DNA of 21,169 bases from assembly GCA_025201365.1 (NCBI GenBank), contig JAIXMF010000245.1, positions 1 to 21,169 on the forward strand, in the 5' to 3' direction. The translations under genes were made by a program, and so were the position numbers. The notes under the pieces were generated by a model. That model saw only the letters and a list, made by a program, of their open reading frames with translations. It searched no databases and was not told the origin of the DNA. Below, piece after piece: positions 9,328-18,600 of this stretch. The number at the start of each line of letters is the position of its first letter. The first letter of the stretch is position 1. Origin of the DNA: Syncephalis plumigaleata. Taxonomy: Eukaryota > Zoopagomycota > Zoopagomycetes > Zoopagales > Piptocephalidaceae.

Positions 9328-10379
9328 GACTATACTTGTAATAGTGCTGGTCCCAATGATCGCGACGGTGTAAGTAGGCATGTTGGGATAGCTTGATCCT
9401 ATTTAACAGGATAGTTGTAGATTACGCTTATTTTGGATGAAACGCCAGAAGTGCAAGATTTACCCACCGAGTATCGTCTTACTGTCCGTGACAAGGCAGT
9501 AAAAAACACGTATGTATTCGAGGAAGACGAGGATGGTGGTAAGTGACGATTGCACGTAGTAGTAGCAGCAGCAACAGCAGCAGTATTAGCGAGTGACCTT
9601 TTTCATTAACTATCTTGTTGGTGTTGTATAGAGGCAAAATCGATTTCAGGCACAGTTCATCACGAGTGCAGCATATCCGTCAAGAACATAGCAGATCCAC
9701 GATACTTTAAATTGCAACAGAAGCGTAATCATAGTCAAATACTTCCCGTGAAGCGTACACAATTCCTCGATGACAATGCACGACCGGTATTCATTGCACC
9801 AACGCATATTGCCACTACGGACAATGACTTTTTGCAACGGGTAAGATGATGCTATTGCCTACTCGTTAGTAGCATGTAATTAACTTGGTGATAATAGAAA
9901 AAGACACGTAAAAATCCAGCCACTAAGGCTACACGTATGCCACGCGAGAATCTTATTACTTTGTTATTCTCTGCGTTTGAAAAGTATCAATATTGGAATT
10001 TGAAGGGTATCATGAAGTTTACTAATCAGCCACAAGTAAGTTGACTATCGTGTATAATAAGCATAAGACTATATACTAATGCTACTGATGCTACTGATGC
10101 TATTGATGATGATAGGCATATCTTAAAGAAGTATTGGCCGATATTTGCTATTTGGTCAAGAAGGGCAAATATCATTCCATGTATCGGCTAAAGGAGGAAT
10201 ACCGAAAACTGACGAGTTCCAATGATGGCACCGTGAATCCAGAGGCGCAAGCAGGCGATTATGAAGTGGACGACGACATGGACGGTGCGTCCACCGATCA
10301 TGGTAGTACCAGTGGTGGTCCACTTGCCATAGATGATGATGACGACGTTGATGATGACGATGAATTTGAGGAAACATAA
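8995..10379 (+). CDS. TFG2: Transcription initiation factor IIF subunit beta (RAP30/Tfg2)
   Basis: The small subunit of TFIIF, which pairs with the alpha subunit, brings RNA polymerase II to the promoter and helps place it in the preinitiation complex. Seven exons: 8995-9120, 9182-9261, 9345-9369, 9421-9538, 9632-9840, 9898-10035, 10116-10379. All six introns (51-93 nt) are GT-AG and keep the frame, giving 319 residues. The N-terminal dimerisation domain begins with TKVWLVKVPGFLADRW and ENADLGRIRI. The domain continues through ITLILDETPEV, YRLTVRDKAVKNTYVF and GTVHHECSISVKN. The C-terminal winged helix is ENLITLLFSAFEKYQYWNLK, then FTNQPQAYLKEVLADICYLV (across a junction) and YRLKEEYRKL. After it comes an acidic tail of about 55 residues (DDDD runs). 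Human RAP30 has 249 residues and yeast Tfg2 has 400, so the length is in range. Exon 3 is a 25-nt microexon. Confidence 0.95.
9303..9327. repeat. (TA)n microsatellite in TFIIF-beta intron 2
   Basis: An uninterrupted TA run of 25 nt inside the intron 9262-9344, 17 nt before the acceptor of the 25-nt microexon. Confidence 0.9.
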
Positions 10380-10507
10380 ATGAAAAAGATGAACTAGTAA
10401 TATATATGAAAAAGAAGCAACAACCCCATTAAATATCATTGAATAAGCGTCATTTCTATTGAAGTAATTACTGCAATATACAATACATACATATAATTAT
10501 AACACAA

Positions 10508-10518
10508 AATAAAATAAA
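10508..10518 (+). terminator. Polyadenylation signals of TFIIF-beta
   Basis: Two overlapping AATAAA hexamers (10508-10513 and 10513-10518) about 130 nt past the stop codon, in an A-rich tract. Confidence 0.5.
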
Positions 10519-10753
10519 AAAATACTTTTGTTTCTGTATAACGATATGATCAAAACGTTTATTGTTAACAAACACGTTTACGCAAAATAACCATTTTGGA
10601 TTATGAAGGCAATCTCCAATGAAGTAAGCACACATGGTAAATCATAATATAAATGGATATTGCTAACAAACTGTCATGATAAATTCGTCATTGATATTGG
10701 TTACACTTGTCCGATAAAGACAAGAAAAAATGATTTAGTAATGTAAATTGCGC

Positions 10754-10759
10754 TTTATT
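10754..10759 (-). terminator. Polyadenylation signal of the DPBB gene
   Basis: AATAAA on the - strand, about 125 nt past the stop codon at 10885-10887. Confidence 0.45.
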
Positions 10760-10884
10760 ACAGTGTATAACTAGTAGAGCACTTGTGAATGTGGATTGCG
10801 GCTGATCCAGAATGATCTGATGATAATAGTCATCAGCCATCCTCTAATTACAGTGTAATTATTGTGTATCGTATTTATATAAAT

Positions 10885-11832
10885 TTAGTAGGCTGTCTTC
10901 TTGGGACGACGGTGACATTTACGAGCACGATGACAATGGCATTTTGTCGCTCTGGCCGCGGCTACACCACCGGTCGGATATGGACTGATCGGTGTGACTG
11001 GTGCGGTTGTAGGTGTTGTAGTAGATGTAGTGGGTGTAGGCGGTGCTGGCACTGCCGGAGCCGCAGATGGTGGTTGATTAGAGGCAGGTGGATTTGCAAC
11101 AGGTACAGCTGGCGATGCTGGAGCAACAGGAGCTGGAGAAGGAACAGGGGCCTGTGGAGTATAAACAGGAGCAGGTGGTGCTGGCTTTGGTGCTGGTGGT
11201 TCAGGCACATGAGCTGGCGGTGATGGCTTTGGAGCCGGTGGTGCAGGCACAGGAGTAGGAGTAGGAGCAGGAGTAGGAGTAGGGGCAGGAGTGGGAGCAG
11301 GAGCAGGAGTCGGTGTAACCGGGGCTGGAGGTGGCGCCGGACCCGTCGAGGGTGAAGTGGAGATGGTGCCCATTTCACTACACGAGCAGAAGCCCCAAGA
11401 GATGTCGATACGGCCTTTATCTAGAAAACCGAGCACGGCAAATGCCGCGGGACTAAGATCAATGTTGAATTGCGGACACTCGGGACAGATGTCGACCACG
11501 CGAACCACTAGCGAGCCATTCGGTCCCTTCGCTCGAACGCACTGATTACACATGGGATCGGCGTTTGGATTAGCAGATTTAAAGTAGGATCTAGGAATAG
11601 CCACGACATGTTCGTTGTCGTTGTGTACCACGCCACAAGCGCCCGTACCAACACTTGGATTGTAATAGGTAGCTTGGCCAAACATGGAAGCTAATGCGTT
11701 GGCCGCACTAGAGACCAAGGTGCTCTCCTGGAGCACAGAAGCAATTGCTGTAGCTGGAGCGGCATCGGGAGATGCGTTTACGGATGTGCTTACAGCAGCA
11801 AGAAGGATGGCAAGCGTATTAATCAAATACAT
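10885..11832 (-). CDS. Secreted double-psi beta-barrel (RlpA/barwin/expansin-like) protein with Pro-rich stalk
   Basis: A 315-residue secreted protein with an uninterrupted coding region. Residues 1-20 form a signal peptide (INTLAILLAAVSTSVNA). Residues 50-151 are a double-psi beta-barrel of the RlpA-like/barwin type: FGQATYYNPSVGTGACG, VVAIPRSYF, DPMCNQCVRAKGPNGSLVVR, VVDICPECPQFNIDLSPAAF and IDISWGFC. The Cys residues and the two Asp (114, 125) sit where this fold has them. Residues 160-290 are a Pro/Ala/Thr stalk of PAP and TPT units. The last 20 residues are basic with His and Cys (KCHCHRARKCHRRPKK). Fungal single-domain members are small secreted proteins linked to loosening of cell-wall polysaccharides or to protease inhibition; which applies here is unknown. 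The stalk suggests wall-embedded or O-glycosylated display (inferred). The first 33 nt upstream of the ATG are preceded by a good intron acceptor, so the 5' UTR may be spliced. Confidence 0.9.
   Translation of the reverse strand: MYLINTLAILLAAVSTSVNASPDAAPATAIASVLQESTLVSSAANALASMFGQATYYNPSVGTGACGVVHNDNEHVVAIPRSYFKSANPNADPMCNQCVRAKGPNGSLVVRVVDICPECPQFNIDLSPAAFAVLGFLDKGRIDISWGFCSCSEMGTISTSPSTGPAPPPAPVTPTPAPAPTPAPTPTPAPTPTPVPAPPAPKPSPPAHVPEPPAPKPAPPAPVYTPQAPVPSPAPVAPASPAVPVANPPASNQPPSAAPAVPAPPTPTTSTTTPTTAPVTPISPYPTGGVAAARATKCHCHRARKCHRRPKKTAY
11251..11311. repeat. Hexanucleotide-like repeat coding the Pro-rich stalk
   Basis: Tandem GGAGTA/GGAGCA units on the + strand, which on the - strand code alternating Pro-Ala and Pro-Thr in the DPBB stalk. 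Such repeats change length easily, so stalk length likely varies between strains (inferred). Confidence 0.75.
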
Positions 11833-11865
11833 CGTGTTAAATACTAGGTGTTTCTTTCTCTTCTT

Positions 11866-11965
11866 CTGTAAGCTATTAGTTAAAAGAAAAAAGAAATAAC
11901 AAAGGTTGGATTAAATGATAGGGACAAGAGCGGAAGTGGTGAGAGCAGAGTGCGTGCGTACGTAC
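11866..11965 (-). other. Possible 5' UTR intron of the DPBB gene
   Basis: On the - strand, TTTTCTTTTAACTAATAGCT followed by TACAG at 11870-11866 is a textbook branch point, pyrimidine tract and acceptor. A GTACGT donor at 11965-11960 would give a 100-nt intron. The acceptor is convincing; the donor is a guess among several GTACGT copies. Confidence 0.4.
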
Positions 11966-12580
11966 GTTCTTCTAACCCGCTCGACGCATGCTGCTTTTTT
12001 ATTCTCTACATGAGCTGAAATCACGCCAAACGAAGCGTGCCGTCTATTGGTTATTTGCACAGCTGCATAAGGGCTCGATAAATCCATTATGAACCAGTCA
12101 TCGCCTTCGCTCAATCCGGTTGTCACAGGTGGTGCGTCTTTCTGAATGCACACATGTGATTGTACCTGTACCTGTACCTGTATGTGTGTCCGCGTATATT
12201 GGACTATCGTCAGATGACTGCTCTCAATTGCCATCCCATTCGGCAATAAACAAGGGGAGGCCAACCTGATTCAATGGATGACAATGACAATAGATGTGGA
12301 CAACTATTCTTAAAATGGTTCTACGCTAAAAATACTCACACATATAATGCGATAGATCCGACGACTCGCCTGAATAATCAATTGACAAGTGAATATCAAT
12401 AGAAATAGAAGCTGTATTATTCAATAGTCGTTACATGTGACCTACACATGCACTGATATACACGCAATGACAATCATTATCTCTATTATTGCTGCTATTA
12501 TTATTGTTGTTATTGTTAAGGATTATAAAACAATGGATTTACAACAAGTATGAGGAGTGATGGTCGGCTGTAACATCACC

Positions 12581-12603
12581 ATCATCATCATCATCATCAT
12601 CAT
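12581..12603. repeat. (ATC)n microsatellite
   Basis: Seven to eight perfect ATC units in the spacer between the DPBB and p24 genes. Confidence 0.9.
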
Positions 12604-13175
12604 TATTTATGTTTTGCATAGAAGAAAAAAGGTGTTATTCTCGAATCATTCAACGTAGTGCATATCGAGCAATGTAGGTGTACATATAACACAATGAATG
12701 CACCTATCAATGATGTGGAGGACTGTTTGTTTCAAATGATACTGTACCTATCTGTCCATCTATCAATCTATCTATCGCTATATAGTAATTGTCCATATGA
12801 GGAAAGAGGACGACGTAATTGACTATTGCGGTAAATAAATATCTTACAGTTTTTACAATCAGTGAACACAAAGGTAAAAACTAGCAATTCCCGACGTGGT
12901 AAACGCTTACTGGTTCTAATTATTATCTCACAAGCATCACCACTAACAATAATCATCACGCAATAGAAAGAGAGAGCGAACGAGAGAGAGCGAGAGCAAG
13001 AATGAGTGTATGTGTGCGCGTGTGCCATTCCTACCTCGTCACTCCACTCATCAAATGACACACTGACGACAACAGTGCTCTCGCTTCCTCTCTATTCGAG
13101 TTCCTTACTCATATTCACTCGTACGCGCGTATTCTTCGTATTATACTGCTCTGTTTTATTCCATCCAATCTAGCT

Positions 13176-13968
13176 ATGATTAAGTCATTGGCTTACCTGT
13201 TGTCGCTTACACTGTTGGCTCAGCAAGTGCTAGCTACTTCGCTTACTTACTGGGTGAATCAAGGAGCGCACGAATGCTTCTACACTTGGGTGCCCGAACC
13301 AGGTCGTAAAGTGGCGTTTTATTTCGCGGTAAGTTTCAATTAACGGCAACTATAATTAACCAAGTCCTTGTCGTTGATATGTTCAAGGACAGTGTTACGT
13401 GCTACCATATCTATCTATCTATATCTATCTATATATCCTTGTAAACTAATCGGTTACTGTAATTGAATAATGATGATCATAGGTACAAACGGGAGGTGAT
13501 TTCGATATCGACTTTACGGTAACTGATCCCAATACTCGTGTTCTATTCAATGGACAAAAGAAACGACAAGGCGATTACATCTTCACTGGTAAATCTCAGG
13601 GCGAGTACTCTTTCTGTTTCGATAATACGCAAGTGTCATCGGGTCAGAAACTAGTTGATTTCGATATTACAGTGGAGAATGAAGAACATCGCGCTTCCAT
13701 GCCAGTATCGCATCCATTAGGTGCGGAACAAGCATCTGCCATGGATGAGAGTATCTTCCGTATGAGCACGGGTATTAGCAATGTGCTACGAGCACAGAAA
13801 TACTTCCGTACTCGCGAGAATCGTAATTTTAGCACGGTAAAGAGTACGGAGAATCGCGTATTCTGGTTCTCCTTCTTTGAAAGCGCCACAATTGTTACAA
13901 TGGCTGCCGTGCAAGTCTATGTAGTCAAGGCGTTCTTTAATAATCGTCGAGGTGGTGGACGTATCTAA
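13176..13968 (+). CDS. p24/TMED family ER-Golgi cargo receptor (gamma-like)
   Basis: A p24 protein, a type I membrane component of COPI and COPII vesicles that sorts cargo such as GPI-anchored proteins between ER and Golgi. Two exons, 13176-13328 and 13483-13968, joined in phase 0 across a 154-nt GT-AG intron, give 212 residues. Residues 1-20 are a signal peptide. The GOLD domain follows, with the paired cysteines in HECFYTW (C34) and GEYSFCFDN (C96). A heptad-bearing region runs around residues 135-165, then one membrane helix (about 178-200). The tail KAFFNNRRGGGRI keeps the di-Phe COPII signal and a basic pair in place of the usual di-Lys. The ECFY and YSFCFDN blocks fit the gamma subfamily (TMED1/5, yeast Erp3-like) best; the subfamily call is moderate. 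Confidence 0.94.
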
Positions 13969-14016
13969 ATACAGACAAACGCTATCGCTACTATTGCTTC
14001 ATTGTTCGGATGAGTA

Positions 14017-14022
14017 AATAAA
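14017..14022 (+). terminator. Polyadenylation signal of the p24 gene
   Basis: AATAAA 49 nt past the stop codon at 13966-13968. Confidence 0.5.
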
Positions 14023-14761
14023 TTTTATTCTATAAGATATCGTAGAGTTCTGTCACGTTACAAAGGATTTCAAGGCTGGTGTCCCTTTCGTTTACCCGTT
14101 CACTTTCTCTATATTTGTTATTACAACATCATGGCGAATTGCCAAAGTGTTTCACAAAGTGTAGCCAACTGGATAGTAAAAAAAAGGATATTTACCGAGT
14201 TGTGTCAAGTTGATCCATTGATCTGCGGGGAAGTTTCTATTATTGAAAAGAGAGGAATAAATGGCCGAGCTAACCTTCACGAGTTTCCTCGGAAGAAGAG
14301 GAAGAGGAAGAAATACCCGATCACCGACGTTGTAGACTCGTTTCTATCGATTCAACACGTCAAGTGTAACGGAAAATGACTCAGGGCGTGGCACCTTTCT
14401 TAGCCATCATAGCGTTCCTTACTCACTCACTCACTCGTATGTTCACGTAAACGCACTCTTGGCTAAGGCGTTGCGATTGATCAGCGTAGTAGAATTGTAA
14501 ACGTGTCGCTAATACATTTTCTCGAATATCTTTCATAGATTCACGTGGCTTCGTTGCTCCTTGATTCACATTTCTAAATGACCCTTCTTACATGGAACAT
14601 GTATGATTTTATATGTGGATAGGCAAAAAAAACAAAGGCAAGTTTGGGCGTTGCAAGAACAAGTCATCATCATCATCATTATTACCATCATCATCAGTGT
14701 GATAGCATAGTCATACTTCAACGCATGTTAGCGTTGCTAGTTCATCATGATAGCTGTAGGT

Positions 14762-14794
14762 CACACACACACGCACACGCACACATACATACAC
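14762..14794. repeat. (CA)n-type microsatellite
   Basis: CA units with interspersed CG and CATA variants in the spacer upstream of COP1. Confidence 0.8.
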
Positions 14795-15669
14795 ATGTAA
14801 GATGGTAGGCTTATTGTTGTTCGCCTTTGTATATGATGAGTTCCGTATGGAAGATACTCGTAATATAATTATAATACACATTGGAATTAAACAACTACAT
14901 TTACTACTACTACTGCTACTACCACTACTACCATCATTATTACAATTATAACCATTATAACAAAAAAGTGTATGATTTGTTTGTTGTGTTTTCCTTAACT
15001 CGTCAAGTACGTTGCAACATACAAGCCGTATAAAGAACGAATAGGCTCATACACACAGACACAAACAGACAGATATATATATACTTTGTCTTTATTTCCT
15101 ATACTGCTTTCTATTACCCCTGATTGTCAACGGTTGAGCGTAGGTGTAGCTTCTTTTCCATTCCATTTCTTCTTCCTCTTCTAACTCACCTCATCTACTG
15201 TTCCAATAATAGGCCATCGTTTATTTAGTGGCTATTACCAATTCCTATTCTTTTACCCTTATCCTCGTTGCATTACTTGCTTGGTTGCCGGTTGTGTTTA
15301 GTGTATTGATATATATTATTAGATACACGCCATTATCTTTCTATCTTTCCTATTATTACTTTATACAAAAAGCCAAGTACTTGGTGACAAGCGTGTGTGT
15401 GCGCACGAGAGAGTGAGGAGAGAGAGAAAAAAATAACAAGGGAACGCTTGGCAACATTTGCATTCTTATCACATATTATCTGACTATTTTATTACACACA
15501 CATTATTACCACTCGTTACCATTTATTATTATTATTACACTACTACCACTTTTGTCTCTCTCCTATTGCTTCTATACTAGTTAGTGTATAATACGTACAC
15601 ACACACACACGCATTTGCTTGGTGCTTGGTACCTTTGCTATTGCTCATTTTCTCTGAGCCTACTCCATA

Positions 15670-18600
15670 ATGAGTCGGCCTGTTAATATAACAGCTGAAG
15701 AGGCGAGCAGCGGTCATATCGCCAACCAGCCTCTTCTTCCTCTTGGCATATCTTCACCACCGCATAACAGCATTCATTATACCAATCAATCTTCCACCAG
15801 ATTGCACCTATCCACGCTTCCCACCATGACTCGTCAGCATTCCTCTGTGCCATCTCAGCAACCAGTACGTCCCAGTATCGATGTGGCAGCACGTATCGGT
15901 GCTTTGGTCAACAGACAATCGATGACACGACCACATACCAGTCAAGCAACGAATACCACCGTCAACGGCGCCAACTCCTCCATTCGTAGTAGTAATAACG
16001 AACTTCAACCGGAACTAGCTCGTCCGCATAAACGTTTACGACGCACCACATCGAGTGTTGCCAATATCGCATCGGCAGATTCGCATCGTCCATCCTATGA
16101 TGCACAACGACCGGACAATGCAATGGATAGCATGGAACCAGTGATGATGGCCCTGCTACAATGGACGGAGAACCAAGGACTGAAATGGTGAGTATAGTAG
16201 CAGTAGCAGTAGCAGTAGTCATCGTATTGTTTAGAAGCAGTGCAGGCACATGGGTACGCACACGCACCATGTTGACATGTATACATGCATACACATATAT
16301 TGTATTTCGTCAAAGGTTTCAGCCATTGCAATACAAAGCATTATGACTAATATGGCTAATATGACTAATTCCATCATCTTTACTCATTGTTAGTCCCGTT
16401 TGTTATAATCTAATGGAGGAAGCCGTCAGTCTACGTTGTAAACATTCATTTTGGTAGGTGTGAACATTGATATGTTCCTAGATCAATTGTTAATTCAATG
16501 CGATACACATATGCATATAGTTTTGGTTGTATTCGTCGACATTTGGAAAACAACGGCACTTGTCCAATCTGTAAGCATCCAAGCCTTGAATCGGATCTAG
16601 AACGCAATGTAAAATGTAATTATCATCATAGTAGATATATATAGTGTATCTATCAAATACTAACTAGGATAATCGATGATTAGTGAATGAGGTTATTAGA
16701 GGTATTCGCCTCATACGACAAGCACAGCAATATGAGTTTTCATTGAAATCCGCTTCAACTAATGGAGCTCATTCGTTGCATGATCAAGGACAAGGTGTGT
16801 ACAGATATACACACATATATACATTCTATAAATTAATACTAATATGAACATCATGCTTATTCTAGGCAATCAATCCAGTCCCTCTCCCGTAGATGCAAAG
16901 AACGATAAGAATGAACAGCAAAAGGTGGAAACATTCCAGATGGTGGGCGGTTTATTCCAATCGTTAAAGACAAATCTTCAATCGGTGAGTAATCTAGCAG
17001 GCATAAACTATTGATTATGACATGCTAACCCATTGGTAATGATGATAATGATTTCATTAGAAAATGGATGTCATGCAGAAGCAATTAGTTCATCTAGAGA
17101 ATGGTATGCAACAGGCCAATTCATTTGCACAGCAATACAATTATGGCGCGCAAATGACAAGCGTCGTACCTGATGTGCCCATCAATCATCGATCCAATGC
17201 CGTATTAGACGTGATCGACTATGGACATACCGAGGAACGAACATGGAATGGTACAAAGCGTAGTCTTCCGGTAAGAATGACATGAAACCTATTCTATATA
17301 TATTATAGACACTAATATATATATATATATATATATATATGATAGGATGATTCACTAGTTATGGATCAATCAGCGTAAGTGACAATACTAGATGAATAGT
17401 ATGTACAATATACTAATGCATTGTTACTATTCTAATAGTATTCCTGTCTATCCAACTGATCCTGGTACTATTCAACGACGACGACATGTTGAACAATTCT
17501 ACCCGGAACTAGGTGAAATCTATCTAAACCAAGTGATGGATGGTAAGTGTACAGAGGATGTGTGTACATTCCTCACTAAATCACTTGTTGTTGTCTAACT
17601 ATGAATATGAATTCATCTAGATAAATCCAATAACAATCATGGCTCTACTTTTAGCGCCTTATCCAATATATCGTCATACATTGAAACCTTGTCGCAAAAT
17701 AGAAGCATGCACTCACTCGGTCGTATGCGTTACGGGGATTCCATTAACACGTCGGCAATCGTGTCGAGTATCGAGTTTAGCGTGGATGATCGTTTCTTCG
17801 CATTGGCCGGTGTCACTCGCAAGATTAAGCTATTTGAGCTGGATCCATTCCAGAACTGGATGACCTATCATCAACGTGCGCAATCGGGTAGAAGTATTCG
17901 AGATGCACCGACTAGTACACCTCATCTACTGCCTATTCGCGAGATTACCGGTCCTAATCGAATTAGGTAGGTATTACTGCATACTTGATGTATCAATTGC
18001 TAATGACGCTCTATTATTTTGTATCTAGCTGTATCTCATGGAATCATTTCACGCATACGGAATTGGCCAGTGCCGACTATGATGGCATTGTAACGATACT
18101 GGACACCACCACCGGGAAACCGATAGCTGCCTACCAGGAACATGAACGACGTGCATGGTCGGTTGATTACTCGCCAAAGAATCCACGTCGATTAGCAAGC
18201 GGTAGTGATGATGCTAGAGGTAAGCTTTACTTTACTTTATTTCTTTATTAGTTACTACTACCATAGAAATACTAAATTATGTCAATATTAGTGAAAATAT
18301 GGTCAACCAACAATCCTACTTCCGCATTAACGATCCTCGGCAAAGCCAATATCTGTACAGTAAGATTCAGTCCTAAAGACGAAAACATCCTCACCTTTGG
18401 CTGTGCCGGTAAGTTATCGCTAATTAATTAGCTAGTTGATCATTTATCCATTGCTAATACTATGTCACTTGCTTGTGTGCTCTTACCCACTAGATCATTA
18501 CGCCTATTGTTATGATCTACGCTATCATTCCGAGCCTTTATACACCTGCAAAGGCCATCGCAAGGCCATCTCCTGTATTCGTTACTTGAATGATGATACA

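Larger units (their letters stand above)
10380..10884. other. Convergent 3' intergenic region
   Basis: About 500 bp between the stop codons of two converging genes. It holds the 3' ends of TFIIF-beta and the DPBB gene with their polyadenylation signals. I see no further gene. Confidence 0.6.
11833..13175. other. Divergent intergenic region between the DPBB and p24 genes
   Basis: About 1.3 kb. The DPBB side (to about 12300) is less AT-rich, has a CCAAT box on the - strand (ATTGG at 12047-12051) and a TGTACC hexamer repeat at 12161-12180. The middle is AT-rich with microsatellites. The p24 side has a GA-rich run (12966-12999) and a TTATAC element near 13141. An open frame on the - strand at 12264-11911 is discussed in the findings. 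No gene is firmly supported. Confidence 0.55.
13969..15669. other. Long intergenic region upstream of COP1
   Basis: About 1.7 kb. It holds the p24 3' UTR, then an 82-codon open frame at 14131-14379 with a basic KKRKRKK stretch but no recognisable family, then AT-rich microsatellite sequence (CA runs at 14762-14794 and 15597-15610, ACT runs at 14902-14931). The last 500 bp are pyrimidine-rich and presumably carry the COP1 promoter and 5' UTR. A GTG-started hydrophobic frame at 15228-15416 has no ATG and is not called. Confidence 0.55.

Noticed and set aside
10156-10439. His-rich antisense frames over the TFIIF-beta tail
   Set aside because: They come from the acidic Asp codon run of the real gene read backwards.
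10864-11378. Trp/Arg/Cys-rich and Leu-rich frames over the DPBB gene
   Set aside because: They are other-frame readings of the Pro/Ala stalk repeats.
12768-13061. 97-codon - strand frame between the DPBB and p24 genes
   Set aside because: It begins with GTG, crosses a GA microsatellite and shows no domain; it lies in the p24 promoter area.
15228-15416. Hydrophobic 62-codon frame upstream of COP1
   Set aside because: There is no ATG, and the hydrophobicity comes from T-rich noncoding sequence.
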